A stretch of 64,000 nucleotides of DNA from Euborellia annulipes (GCA_023213315.1 JAKCPI010005203.1:124001-188000); one strand, 5' to 3'. Positions 40,281 through 52,035 are shown, counted from the first letter of the stretch. Made by a program: numbers and translations. Notes: a model not told the origin generated them from the letters alone.

Positions 40281-40556
40281 CATTCAACAACTCATAAAAC
40301 ACTTTACATCTTTAATTCTAATGTATCGTATTGCCGGAAACTAAATATATGACTGATTACAGGAAGATTTATACAGTCTGCGAAGGCCAAGGTAGTGGTG
40401 GCGAAGCAAAAACAATAATTATTTTATTATTTTGTTGTTTATTTTTACATATAAATGTGAATCTTGTCGACATCATTGGAACTTAACCAAAGGTAGGAGA
40501 AAGTTGTGTCCTGTGCGAACAGTCACACCTGATTTTTAAATATTAGTCAAAAAATT

Positions 40557-40801
40557 TTTTTTTTTAACACTCACCATTTTTTCCCATTCACACTCATTCT
40601 CACACACACATTCACATAGCCTCCTCGGCAACTCAAACCATACAACACTATTTACGTTACTTGTATTTACTATTATATATATACATTAGAGATTCAGGCA
40701 TATTTATTTAACTTAGTATCCAAATGGCGCCTGGGATCCGAACCCTCGACCCTTGGTATAGAAGGCCAGCACACTACCAACTACACCACGGCCCGAGAGC
40801 G
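40557..40801 (-). mobile_element. SINE family 1, near-complete copy
   Basis: Minus strand: head 'gccgtggtgtagttggtag' (A box), worn B box 'gggttcggatccc', body, GTGTGAGAATGAG tail and poly(A). Preceded at 40490-40540 by a half Rep-A hairpin. Confidence 0.8.
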
Positions 40802-41455
40802 TTAATCAAATTGTTTTTTAATTGGAATTTTTTTTATTACTATAGTTGGCTTTAGGTAATTAGGATTTTGATCTAAATAAAAATTAAGCCTATATATTAT
40901 TCAAACATTTTTGCTCGAGTGGATAATAAGACTAAAAAGATCACGCTCTTCTTAACTTTTAATTTTATTTTCCTCCATTATTTTTTTTATTTATCTAAAA
41001 ATAATCATTTTCCGAAACGTTATGTTTCCTAAAAATAAAAATTTCCCCATCGACCTGATAGAAGAGAGAGAGAGCCCTTGCAGGCCTTCAGCCCTTCCGA
41101 AGGGGTTGATTAAGTTAATTTTAGCCTGATCCACTTTGAGTCGGAGTTTCGTTCTCTCTCTCTCTCTCTCTCTTTCTCCCTTGGTTGCTTGATTTCGTTG
41201 GAATCAGCGAGGAATTTACGCTCAAGAGCAGACAGAGAGGGTAAAAGATGTAGAAACCTTTTTTTACTTAATAAAATTTCTTCTAAAATTGCATATAATT
41301 TATTTAAAAAATCATTAAAATCAAATGTAAAAAAAATAATTCAAGATCCTTTTTTAAGAGAATCAAATTCAAAGTATGTTTATTTAAAATGTGGCCTTTT
41401 GCCGTTTGCCTCGGGAAAAAATTAACAAATGTAGAAAAATTTTTTTTTAACTGAC
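40802..41455. other. AT-rich stretch with a GA/CT-framed block
   Basis: 41065-41178: an (AG)n run and a (CT)n run, complementary to each other, frame about 75 bp including 'cttcagcccttccgaagggg'. This would fold as one hairpin. Nothing coding. Confidence 0.4.
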
Positions 41456-41459
41456 CTTA

Positions 41460-41570
41460 CTTTCTCGTATAGTAGGCCTATATAAAGAGAAAGTATTGTA
41501 ATCGTAAAAAAAAATTCGACTTCGAGATTTTGATTCTTCTCCATGTTTTAGACCTTCCTGAAAAAACTTT
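41460..41570 (-). repeat. Rep-A copy 11, right-end fragment
   Basis: Terminal 'ttactttctcgtatagtagg ... aaagagaaagta' hairpin and 'ttcgacttcgagattttga'. Truncated afterwards. Confidence 0.65.
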
Positions 41571-41579
41571 AAAATCGAG

Positions 41580-42065
41580 TAATATATCATATATGGACCC
41601 TGTTATGCATTAGTGTGTCATGCGCTAAAAAATTAAAAATTGAGTTAAGCACGGAATACTGTTTCAAATGCTATAATTAATTTAGCTTTCACAGATGTTA
41701 TCATTAGTAAAAGAATTAGATTTTCGATTTAACTGTGGTTTATTTGTAAAAATTACAATTGTAATGAGTAACTTTTACAAATAAACCACAGTTAAACCGA
41801 AAATCTAATATTTTTACTAAAAAACTTTATTGTTAATTTTCTCAAAACTTGGTAGATGGCGCTTGACACACTAATGCGTAACAGGGTCCATATATCATAT
41901 TTTTTTTGTCAATTGTGCAAGTAACATTAAATATAAATTTTTTTAAGACATATTTCATAAAAAATACTATTAATTATAGCATTTGAAACAATATTCCGTG
42001 CTTAAATCAATTTTTAATTTTTTTGGCGCTTGACACACTAATGCGTAACAGGGTCCATATAATAT
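41580..42065. repeat. Inverted and direct repeats of GACACACTAATGCGTAACAG, enclosing a PLE scrap
   Basis: The segment around 'acactaatgcgtaacagggtcc' occurs on the minus strand at about 41590-41635 and on the plus strand at 41858-41895 and 42023-42062. 'gtttcaaatgctataattaa' (41660-41680) is inverted at about 41970-41990. The enclosed 41693-41830 is a small palindrome with AAATAAACCACAGTTAAACC arms, related to 23600-23822 without its ribozyme. Confidence 0.6.
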
Positions 42066-42164
42066 AACGAAAATTTCTGAAAAAACTTATTAGGTAAAGA
42101 TCTACTTCCGTTTCATGTAATTACACCAAAAGTTGGTACAGATCTATAATTTGAGTGTATTTGT

Positions 42165-42290
42165 TTTTTTAACACACCCTTTTTCCCATTCATACTCACA
42201 CTCAAACACACATACACACAGTCTTTTCGGCAACTTAGGCCATATAAGACTTTTGACGATATTTAGGCCATTTAGGTATCCAAATGGTAT
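42165..42290 (-). mobile_element. SINE family 1, 3' half only
   Basis: Poly(A) (as poly(T) here), the 'cattcatactcacactcaa' tail and 'ggcaacttaggccatataag' body are present; the tRNA-like head is absent. It abuts an hAT-like end. Confidence 0.7.
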
Positions 42291-42297
42291 AGAACAG

Positions 42298-42470
42298 GGC
42301 TGGCCAAGCTCCTTGATAGTCCGAGCCATTTTTCAAAATTTGAAATTTTTCGCGAGCCGCAATTAAATTCGTATTTAAAAAGTATGCAAAAAAAGGTATT
42401 TAAAAAAATTTTTAAGCGAAATTTTTTCCCCTCCCGCGAAAATTACCAACCATCTTTTCATTGGTTCTCT
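42298..42470. mobile_element. hAT-like element, one end (CAGGGCTGGCCAAGC)
   Basis: 'cagggctggccaagctccttgatagtccgagcc' with 'cgcgagccgcaatt' follows a common animal hAT pattern. A possible other-end sequence (TTGGCCACCCCTG) occurs at 47628-47640, too distant to pair with confidence. 42470-42870 shows nothing. Confidence 0.5.
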
Positions 42471-42869
42471 CGTTTGTTTCTCTCTCGTCCCGAAATTACC
42501 GTTCCTTATTTCATTCTAAAAAAAAAAAAAACAATTCAATTCGTTGATAATTTTTTCGATTAATTGCTCCAGAATATCTCTAAAATTTAACAACTAGTCT
42601 GCTGGAGCAATTAATCTAAAAATCCATTAGTGAATTTGTGTTTCTCAACTTCTAGCAATCAAACACCAACTAATTTCGACCCATTGTAATTTAAACCACG
42701 CTTAAGCTTGCCGTAATGGTCATCCAACTCCCACACACCCTTTGTGAATCCACAATTATTTATATTTACTTCTCAATCCAGTAGTAGAAGACATACACTT
42801 TGAAAATAATTGTTTCACTTTTGGAATTTAAGCTTTTTCAAAAAAAAATTGGGTTTTTTCGGCCTAATT

Positions 42870-42960
42870 TATTAAACTTATTTATACATACGTTTGAAGA
42901 GCCAGGAACCCCCATCTTCAGGACTAGTAATGTCAATTTAAATACATAGAATACTTAATA
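42870..42960 (-). mobile_element. PLE-like fragment with damaged hammerhead
   Basis: Minus strand: CTGAAGATGGGGGTTCC then CAAACGTATG in place of GAAACGU. The first core strand is intact, the second is mutated, and stem II is weak. Inactive by prediction. Confidence 0.45.
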
Positions 42961-43054
42961 GAAGTTGGGCACTCGCTTCGCAAATATTTTTATAAGTAAT
43001 TCAATTTAAGGGGTCTATAATTATTACTTTTTTTTACCTTATTAATATATAGGC

Positions 43055-43510
43055 ATATATGTTAATATATATAGAGTGAGAAAGTATAGAATTCATGTCA
43101 AAAATTCGATGGAAATGCATGTTTCGAGGACCAAAATGGTCTGTCAGAGGTGTGTGTGTTTGTGAACAAAATATCTCAAAAAAAAGAGCTAGGAGATTGA
43201 AATTTTATATTTAAAGTTAGGTACTCTCCTGGCAGGTTATATGAAGCTTTTGAACAAAATCGGCCAAAGAGTACTCGTACTTTACTGATGTACTTTTTCA
43301 GTTTTTTTTTTTTTTTTTTTCAATTTTCTCAAATTCTCTCAGACGATTTTGATTAAAATACAAAAATCAATTATTTTTTAGATGGTCTTTAAAATGCATA
43401 TTCTCATTTTGCCCTTGAAATCTTTTGAATCCCACTTTACTCTTGTACTTCATAGGAAAAAGTTAAGAGAAATGGTTGCCATGATAACAAAATATAAATA
43501 TTTTTCTATT
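43055..43510 (-). repeat. Rep-A copy 12
   Basis: Minus strand from the terminal hairpin (43058-43088) to 'ggttgccatgataacaaaatataaatatttttctat'. Complete core with a long poly(T) at 43303-43320. Confidence 0.8.
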
Positions 43511-43545
43511 TATAAATTTTACTTCTTGTCTAATATATTAGCGAG

Positions 43546-43705
43546 CCCTCGGGCCTTGGTGCAGTGGTTAGCATGCTGGCCTTCTGTAGCAAGGGTCGCG
43601 GGTTCGCATCCCGTCTGTGCGTCGTGCGACAGTTTAATTCAATTTAATTGGCTACCAATCTAAATGGCCTCCGTTGCCGAAAAATACCTTTAATAAATTA
43701 AAAAA
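43546..43705 (+). mobile_element. tRNA-derived SINE (family 2), clean copy, inside Rep-A
   Basis: A box 'tggtgcagtggttagcatg', B box GGTTCGCATCCC with an intact T-arm (CGGG/CCCG), then GGCCTCCGTTGCCGAAAAA and an A-rich end. No acceptor stem, so it is not a tRNA gene. Rep-A sequence continues on both sides. Confidence 0.85.
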
Positions 43706-43734
43706 ATATATATATTGGCGAAAACTAAATATAT

Positions 43735-43838
43735 ACAGACACAAAAAATCTGATGTGACAAGCACAGAACATAACTTTCTATTACCAAAGGTAAGAGAAA
43801 GTTATGTGCTGTGCGACCAGTCACACAAGATTCTTTTT
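43735..43838. repeat. Rep-A hairpin module
   Basis: Arms of about 45 bp: AAAATCTGATGTGACAAGCA and complement ending GTCACACAAGATT, loop near 43787. It completes copy 12. 43840-44600 shows nothing else. Confidence 0.75.
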
Positions 43839-44604
43839 CTCTGATATTTGTAGGCGCCTGGCTGCCTTGCCGAGAATAAATTTAATATATCGTTTTAGCC
43901 TATCTCTGGAAATATGATTTTCATATTAATTAAAATAAATTTTGAAATTGAAATAAATGCCGCAACATTGTTTATGGGCATAAAAACCCCATAAAGTTAG
44001 TTATCAAACTTAGGCTATGCATTTATGATCTAGAAAGCAAATAAAATATTTTTCATCTTCCATTGAACTGATAAGCCTAGAGCAATCATTTCTAATAATT
44101 TTTCTCGGTTGTCTCCTGAATTTGTAGCATTTTAAGCTAGTAATGTACTATATTATAGGAGAAGGCTATCTATATATCTAGTATCAAATTTTCATTAACG
44201 ATATACTATTTTAGAAGCACAACTTGACTTATCAGTGGCAAGCTTAAATTAATTTATTTATAGATTAGAATGTACAAACTATTAAAGGATTGAAAAAACG
44301 TCATATGATATTTTAGACAAATATTTATTTTTATAAACATATTCATATTTATGATCCTTTTATTAGCTTATCTCATCATTCATTTATCATATTTCTTTAC
44401 TTTATATGTATATGATGATATGATTAAAATATTGTATGCAAAATTTCTAGCCGGATATATTAGATTCTCTCTCTTCCCACGTGTCTGTGATTTTTTCATT
44501 GTTGCTTGCATAAACATCAAAAATTTATTTATTAGTGCACAGCCCACCTTTGATGGACCAAATATGAAACTTAAATATTTATTAAAATAAGATTTTTTTT
44601 TTAC

Positions 44605-45255
44605 TTTCACTTACCTTTATAAAGAGAAAGTATTGGCTTGATGTCAAAATTTCGGTGTCAGATTTTGAAGGATTTACACGGTTTTGAGGACCACTGAATC
44701 CAAAAAAGTGGTTTTCGCAACTGGTCTGTTGTGTTCAATTTTAAGCATGAAGGAATTGAGCTAGGAGGTTGAAATTTTATATTTAAGTTAGACACCCAGC
44801 TAGGGCGTGAAAATAAGCTTTTAATCAAAATCGGCCAAAAAGTACTAGTACTTTACTGATGTTCTTTTTCAGTTTTTTTTTTTTTTTCGATTTTTTCAAA
44901 ATTCACTGCGACGATTTTGGTTAAAATTCAAAAATCAACTATTTTTTACATTCTCTTTAAAATGTATAATCTCATTTTGCCATTGAAATCTTCTGAAGAC
45001 CACTTTACTCTTGTACTTCATAGGAAGGATAGGGGAAATGGTAACAAAATATAAATATTTCCCCCTACTAATAAATTGTATATCTTGAATTTTAATATAT
45101 CGCCGGAAACTAAATATATATAGTCACGAAAAACCTAGTCCCAGATAGCACAGTTCGTCTTATGTACGTACATAAGACGTACTGTGCTATCTGGGGTGTG
45201 ACATGCACAGAAGGTAGGAGAAAGTTGTGTGCTGTGCGACAGTCACACCAGATTT
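44605..45255 (-). repeat. Rep-A copy 13, long, with a palindrome inserted in its hairpin
   Basis: Core from the 'aaagagaaagtattggcttgatgtc' end at about 44620 to 45110, then the hairpin module broken at 45140-45195 by a separate 56-bp palindrome. The right half resumes 'gtgtgacatgcacag'. Confidence 0.75.
45140..45195. repeat. 56-bp near-perfect palindrome
   Basis: The halves 45140-45167 and 45168-45195 are reverse complements at 27 of 28 positions with no loop. Ends CCCAGATAGCACAG / CTGTGCTATCTGGG. It interrupts the Rep-A hairpin and may be a minimal palindromic MITE. Confidence 0.8.
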
Positions 45256-45269
45256 ATATACAATATATA

Positions 45270-46855
45270 TAGACTAGTGGCAAAGCTCGCCTTCGGCTGC
45301 GCCCCTGGACTCCCAAGCCTCCGGCGAGCAAGTTTATTGCCAATTTGGGATATTTCTTGTTGCAATGCAAGTGTCAAGATGTTTAGGAAGGATCTTGAAT
45401 TCGAGGATACCGACTGGGCACAGAACAAAAGGGTCTATTTATGATTGTTTGAAGGGTCAGTCGTATGCGTGGTCTCTTCTTTTTTTCAACTGCTGCGTAT
45501 ATCCTCCCATAGCCCTAAGTCGTATACCCAGAAAGCTGATCACAGAGCAACTAACTTTCTCTCTAATTTCCAAGCTAACTTGTAGATTTTGTGTTCCAAT
45601 TTTGAAGAAATTTGATTATAATTAATTTTCAAAATATTTAGGAGATTCAAATTATTACTACGTTACTCCCTGGTCCATGTACTATATGTGTACTTAATTA
45701 CTTACTTCAAATAGATTCATTGAAAATTGTAGATTTTTATAGAACTCTTACATACATACATACATTTTTCCCATTTCTTTTTTTATATATATAGATAGAA
45801 GATAGCATAGATACAGAATATTCCCATGGGTAGAGTTTTTAAAATAGGATCCCAGGAGCACGAAGTTTCACTTTCCTTGATTACACATATTTTAATACTT
45901 TATAATTTTTTTTTAATCTTGCCTTAACAAAATTAAACCAACCCTTTTAGTGAATAAATAATGTAATCTCTTCCATGCTGGTCATATGTATGTAACATTA
46001 TGTAAAAATAACCTCATTATTTTGTCCTCCTGTTTAATCTCTCAGTCTACTTATCTTTTAAAATAGAAATTATCTACCTGGCCGAGTCGGAATTTGTATT
46101 TTGTTAGAGGAGAGAATAATATAGTATTATTATGCATACCTATGTAGGTACTTATTTACTTTACTCATAGGATTAATGTCTATAAAGGGAATAAGATATT
46201 ATTTAGTTAATAACTTTTTAATTAAATTCTATAAAAAAGAATAACAATGTTATCAATTATTTTTAGGGAAATTTACTTTCTTTCAATAAAACTAATCATG
46301 GCCTCTTGTCTTGAAAAAATCCCTTTTTTTGTTTAATTATGACTAAATAAAAATATTATAAAGATCACCAATGAAATTTGTTACATTTTTAATCTCTAAA
46401 TTGATTAAATTAATTCAAAAAGATTGGTAGAGGGGGAGGGGGAATTTGATAAATAGCTACGTTAATACTTGGTAGCCAGTCTAGAAGGTTCAGCCTTGAA
46501 TCTATGCAACCAAACAGCAAGATGTCGAATCGGTAGTATCAAAAAACACGCTTAGCCCCTTCAATTCTTCCAAAAAGAATAGAATCTCAATATTTAATTT
46601 ATTCATTTTAAAACTATGCATTTTATCAATATAATATTTGCTAAATGAATAACTTAAAAAACATTTTAATTTTCTTCCTATAATTTACATATAGAAATAT
46701 TTGAGGGGTTCTGAGCAAAAATGAACCAAGTCCACTTTTTACTCTTTTGAGAATAAACGAATCAAAATTAAAGCCTTATATTTAATTCCTCTTAAAATAT
46801 ACAACATTTATTTATATTACATCTCAGAAAACATTAAGAACTTAAATTATACTTT
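45270..46855. other. Mostly unclassified AT-rich DNA
   Basis: A GC-richer start at 45277-45340 ('gctcgccttcggctgcgccc') looks like a transposon end. 45703-45800 is the partner of the 21995-22095 repeat. Nothing coding seen. Confidence 0.35.
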
Positions 46856-46863
46856 ATCTAAGT

Positions 46864-47118
46864 CAAGGGGGGGGGGGTAAAGGGGGTAATTACCCCCCTG
46901 AGATTTGAAAAAAATACTTTTTTTCGAAAAAAAAAAAAAAATTATTTTTAATGTAAAATTTTAAAAATTATTACTTAAAAATTTGATTTGTATTTATATC
47001 CTGGCAAACAAGTACAAAATGAGCCTTTAAATTAAGAAAAAATTGTGTGCTATGCGACCAGTCACACCAGATTATCCCCCCCCCCCTCCCCCGAGACGCA
47101 CCTCTGGATCCGCCCTTG
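46864..47118. mobile_element. hAT-type MITE, CAAGGG.../GGATCCGCCCTTG ends (copy 3)
   Basis: Exact 8-bp duplication ATCTAAGT (46856-46863, 47119-47126). The left end has lost about 10 bases of the consensus. It carries the half hairpin 'gtgtgctatgcgaccagtcacaccagatta'. Confidence 0.85.
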
Positions 47119-47324
47119 ATCTAAGTATACATTTTAAATTTTATATTCAGATTTTGGATTTTTAGATTTTTTCCGATTTTTTTTTTTTTTTTTGCATTAA
47201 TGACCTACTGCTAGGTCCACTTTTGCTTTGAACCACTCATTTTTTTTCCAACCCGCGAGATTCATAACGCTTTTACAAAATATATTATTTTATTTTTCAC
47301 CCCAAAAAACGCCTAATTAAATAT

Positions 47325-47535
47325 ACAAATCAACCACTAGGTTATTTGTTTCAAAGGTTTTATTAATTAAAAATTAACATTTAATACGTATTTCGACAAT
47401 TACTTCTGTTCAGAAGTGATTACATTCTAATACATGTTGTTGCTGCTTTCATGTAGAATGTAATCACTTCTGACTGAAGTAATTGACGAAATACGTAGGT
47501 CTATTAATTGTAATTTACAAAATATTTCAACGAGA
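47325..47535. mobile_element. Palindromic element, ATACGTAT stem-III-like variant
   Basis: Inverted arms around 'ttaatacgtatttcgacaattacttctg' (left) and 'tctgactgaagtaattgacgaaatacgta' (right). The order CTGA..., short stem, CGAAATACGTA echoes a hammerhead with an eight-base palindromic stem III, but CUGANGA is not intact. A related element is at 58215-58378. Confidence 0.5.
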
Positions 47536-47559
47536 ACCAACAATCAAAAGTTTAAATCT

Positions 47560-48270
47560 TATGGAGATATATTAGAATTTGATATGCCGGCCCGTGGAGT
47601 TATGATTCAGTGCCCGCAAGATCATTTGGATTGGCCACCCCTGATCTACACGTACATAAGCCATACAAATAGGTTTTTAAATTCAAAAGATGATTTAGTT
47701 TCGGTTATAAGTGATATCTTAAGCTTTTGGAGGTTTTGTTTATTGCCCTTGGCCTCGTTAGTTAATCCATTTGAGATCTTCGTTTACGCCTCGTGACAAA
47801 CTCCCCACTTCTCTACAATGATCATATTATATTATGTACATTATACATTATGTGACTATTGGCCTTCGGCTTTGCATATATGTACAGTACACACTCACGC
47901 CTCTCCTCTCTATCTCTCTGGCGTTTAATAACATTTGCAAATCGTACGCTATTTTATTTACTCTCTCTCTCTTCCTTTATTGCCCTTCTGAAGATTAAAT
48001 TTTTTATTGGGATCAAAATTAACCAAATGGGGAAATTATTTATTTAGGAAACTATTTGTATTATTTTACCATAAAATCTTATTGAAAGAAATATTCTAAT
48101 AAATAAACATGATTTGTTATATTTCCATTTTCTGAAGAAGGATATTAAAAATGTTATATTTTTTATTTTATTTATCTATCGATATTTTCTTTGGTTAGTC
48201 TTTAATACATTCTGATGATTAAAAAAATGTTGAAATTTAATTATATAAGAAAGTGTCTGAAACATACTGG
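47560..48270. other. Unclassified stretch
   Basis: A possible hAT right end (TTGGCCACCCCTG) at 47628-47640 and CT-rich runs near 47900-47980. No gene supported. Confidence 0.3.
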
Positions 48271-48276
48271 TAAAGC

Positions 48277-48557
48277 CTAGTGTTTTTTTTTTTTTTTTTT
48301 TTAATCAAAAACATTCTCACTTTTTTCCCATTCACACTCAAACACCCATTCACAGTCTTTTCGGCAGCTTAGGCCATATAAGACTCTGACAATAACCGAT
48401 ATTTCATGAAAATATCTTTTTGGGGTTCAGGCATTTCTATTTAAGCCATCTGGTATCCAAATGGATTAAATAAAATCATCGGACTGCCTGGGGTTCGAAC
48501 CCGCGACGTTTGGAATAGGAGGTAGGCACGCTACCTACTACGCCAAACCCGGGGGCG
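48277..48557 (-). mobile_element. SINE family 1, near-complete copy
   Basis: Minus strand: 'gcgtagtaggtagcgtgcc' A-box region, B box GGGTTCGAACCCC, body, GTGTTTGAGTGTGAATGGG tail and long poly(A) (48283-48302). Confidence 0.85.
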
Positions 48558-48689
48558 CCTAGTATGTTAATTGTATATTTCTTTTTATAAATTTACAAAA
48601 TGTTTTAACAGGAACTATCCCTTCAAAGTTTAAATTTCTTATCAAATTGTAATAAAGTCTTTTTGTTCTAATATTTACGAAAAAATCTG

Positions 48690-49300
48690 GTATGACTGGT
48701 CTCACAGCACACAACCTTCTATGTTTGCAAATTGTGTTCTGAGCTTGTTACAACAGATTTTTTGTGTCGACATACGGTACGTTAGAATTTATGATGTAAA
48801 ATTTATAAACGCCCGGAAAATGTATAAACGTAGAAAAATATTTACATTATGTTACCATGGCAACCATTTCTCATATCTTTCCTGTAAAGTACAAGAGTAA
48901 AGTTTGCTTCAAACAATTTTAAGGGCGAAATGAGAATATATTCATTTTAAAGAGCATCTAAAAAATAATTGATTTATGAATTTTAATCAAAATATAAAAT
49001 TATAGTTGGAGCGAATTTTGAGAAAAATTAAAAAAATCAGTAAAGTACTAGTAGTATAGTACTTTTTGGCCGATTTTGTTCAAAAGCTTATTTTCACGCT
49101 CCAGGGAGGTGCCTAACTATAAATAAATATAAAATTTCAACTTCGTAACTCAATTCCTTTATGCTTTAAATTAAACACAGACCTACCATTTCCCACTTTT
49201 TTGGCCTTAGGTTAGGTCAAAACATGTATTTCCAGCAAATGCTCGACAACGAATTTTTGACATAAAACCATTACTTTTTCTCCCTATATATAGAGAGGCC
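48690..49300 (+). repeat. Rep-A copy 14, long form
   Basis: Hairpin module at 48690-48765, then the full core to the 'ttactttttctccctatatata' end. Non-coding. Confidence 0.8.
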
Positions 49301-49419
49301 TATATACCATCTATTGCAATAGTATTGAGACTAAAGCCCGATAGTTAGGCAGCCCAAATGGCACACGCTCACCAAACTTTTTTTTTCTGATTAAAACAGC
49401 AGATAATTTTTATTTCGAT

Positions 49420-50600
49420 CAGGGATGGGCAAGTTACTCGATTTTGAGTAACGAGATACAAAATACCAATTACTTCAGATTTTTGTAACGAAATACAAGA
49501 TACCAATTATTCACGGGTTTGTGTAACGAGATACAAGATACCAATTACGTATTTCAAATACATTGAAAATACCAATTACAAACAAATTTTTCCTTGATTT
49601 TAAAATACTTTTTGGAGGGGTAAATCTGGAACTAGAGCCCTGCACGGGTACGGGTTGGCCGTAGGCCCGTTACCCGCCCGGCCCGCGGGCTTTGGAGGCC
49701 ATGAAAAAATTACGGGCGGATACGGGAGGGTAGCAAGTCTAAATACAGGGTTCGGGCGGACGGGCATGCAAATGAAATTTTATTTTAAAAATTACTAGAC
49801 ATTCGTTCATTCATTCACTAAATCTCGGGCGGGTATGGGCGGGTTTGAAAAAATTCGGGGCGGGCCTGAAGAATGGTAAAAAATTACGGCCTGGGTACGG
49901 GAGGGAAGTCAAAAAAAAATACGGACACGGACCGGTCCGGGCCAAAAAAATCGGCCCGTGCGGGGCTCTATCTGGAACCCTAAATAAATTTAGTTTAGGA
50001 AAGTGGCAGCTAAACTTATATTGGAGAATACCTTTGGAAAATCGAAAACAATAAAATTATTCATGACACTAAAAAAAATGTATTTATAAAAATATGAAAA
50101 GGTTTCAAAAAAACCAAGTTTTCAAAAGTTTTGTCGGATAATCTGGACTTTGATGGAGAATGAATAAACCCGCAAATGAAAACAATTTTTTCAACTGGGA
50201 CAGAAGAACAAAGATTTAGTCGTTGAGAGCTGGTTGAAAGAAAAAAGCAAAAAAGTTTTTTAACGAAGAGTGAAAAAAATTTGGCGGTTTGATTGACTTC
50301 TCTTTACTGGTTTTTACTAAGATTCAGAGCAGAGAACCCACACGACGATTACATACAGTAATATTAAATAAATTAAAACGATTTCAGCTCCCTTTGCAAG
50401 ATTCTTATACGGCGGCAAATTAAAAAAAAAAAAAAAAGTATTTGGTATCTCGAATTTCAGATACCAATTACTAAAAAATGTAACGAAATACAAGATACCA
50501 ATTACTTTGCCAATTCTGTAACGAGTTACAAGATACCAATTAATATTGTATTTGGTATCTTGTATTTCAAATACATGTAACTGATTAACGCCCATCCCTG
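49420..50600. mobile_element. hAT-type element, CAGGGATGGGC ends, hosting a second hAT
   Basis: Ends CAGGGATGGGCAAGTTACTCG and its imperfect complement at 50580-50600, exact 8-bp duplication ATTTCGAT (49412-49419, 50601-50608). The interior is built of many 'agataccaattac' iterations. No transposase frame. Interrupted by 49633-49970. Confidence 0.9.
49633..49970. mobile_element. hAT-type MITE nested in the previous element
   Basis: Ends TAGAGCCCTGCACGGG and CCCGTGCGGGGCTCTA, exact 8-bp duplication TCTGGAAC (49625-49632, 49971-49978). The interior is GC-rich with 'cgggcgggtatggg' iterations. Confidence 0.9.
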
Positions 50601-50796
50601 ATTTCGATATATCTTGAAATTTATATTAAAAAGATAAAATTTATGATTAATCTTTTGCTAAAAATAAAAAGCTGCCATTTGAATATCCAACTACCGTACT
50701 TTAGTCTCAATACTATTTCAAAAGATGATACATAGGTAAGAGAAAGAATTCAGTATTAATGGAAGGAACATTTTGATAATTAGCTTTCTTTTATTA

Positions 50797-51070
50797 TTTT
50801 TTTTTTTTTTTTTTTAAACATTCACACTTTTTTCTCTTTCGCACTCACACTCACACACATTCACACAGTCTTTTCGGCAACTCAGGCCATTTAAGACTTT
50901 AGACGATAACCGTTATTGATAAATATACATATAGGGGTCCAGGCATTCTTATTTAAGCCATTTGGTATCCAATTGGCTTAAATAAAAATCATCGGACTGC
51001 CTGGGGTCCGAACCCGCGACGTTTGGTATACGAGGTTAGCACGCTAACCTCTACGCCATGCCCCGAGGGC
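50797..51070 (-). mobile_element. SINE family 1, near-complete copy
   Basis: Minus strand: GCCCTCGGGGCATGGCGTAG head, B box GGGTTCGGACCCC, body, GTGTGAGTGTGAG tail, poly(A) at 50801-50815. A poly(T) run at 51071-51090 follows. Confidence 0.85.
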
Positions 51071-51099
51071 TTTTTTTTTTTTTTTTTTTTTATTAGACT

Positions 51100-51545
51100 T
51101 TCTAGTTATTCAGTGCATTTATTAAAATATTGTTTTTTATATAATTTTTATTTATCTCTGATAAAACTCATTCGTTGGTCATACAGCTTCTTATTTCTTT
51201 TGGGATTTTTTTTTTTTTTAACTTTCCATTTTTCCAATTTATTTGCTGATGACCGAGCAAGGAGCTTTTGAATCCCTTTAGGGCACTCCGAGTTCTGGCT
51301 AGATTTAGATACGATAAAAAAAAACTTATCAACACTTTTTTTTTTTAAGAAAAAGTATTATTAAAGGAGAAAAAAAACTTTTGAAGTAAAACTTATTGGT
51401 AGATAATTTTGAACTTTTTATTGAACGCTATTTTTTTGTCTTTCCCATCTCAAGCATATAGACATTTATGCTATAATTTATATGCACAGAAAGTTTATGA
51501 ATATTGTAAAAATTTAAAAGAAATTTAATTTATAAAACAAATTTT
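51100..51545. other. AT-rich stretch, nothing recognised
   Basis: T-rich tracts only. Confidence 0.35.
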
Positions 51546-51547
51546 AA

Positions 51548-52035
51548 TTTCACTTATAGAGCAAGAGCCAGCGACGGCCAGACCTTCGTTATTTTATAAA
51601 AGCTGAAAGTTTTTCTATGTATGTCCCCAATACAGGTAAGAATAATCCCCAACTATGAAACTTGGGTCGTGGTGGTTTTGGCAGATAACAGATAGTAACG
51701 GTGTATAAATTTGTATCTGAAATTCGTTATAGTATAAAGCTCAGTTTTTAATACAGTATATTTTATTCCCAATAATGTTAGAAGTCGCGTTTTCCATTGC
51801 CAGACACTTAGTACAGTTCCATCCCCTTGCCAGACACCCTTAAACTACAAGAAATTGTAATTATACTTTCGTTATAGTATAAAAGCTGAATTTTATATAT
51901 GTTATTTGAGGAACTATTAAATGTTTCCTCAGTAGCCAGACAGTTTAGATGGTTCTTTCATCTTGCCAGACATATTGTGTGGAGAAGTGTTTTTTTGGAT
52001 TTATCATCAAAATTCATTATATAGCATTATTAAGG
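51548..52035 (+). repeat. Diverged tandem repeat, unit ~140 bp
   Basis: Three to four degenerate units each contain 'ttcgttatagtataaa(a)gctgaa' and one or two 'ttgccagacac' phrases: about 51587-51715, 51725-51860, 51868-52005, with a fourth start at 52011. Decayed satellite-like array. Confidence 0.5.

Noticed and set aside
39999..40352. 117-codon open frame
   Set aside because: It lies wholly in Rep-A; other copies are interrupted in this frame.
42298..47640. A 5.3-kb hAT element bounded by CAGGGCTGGCC and TTGGCCACCCCTG
   Set aside because: No matching target duplication and no transposase between the ends; more likely two separate fragments.
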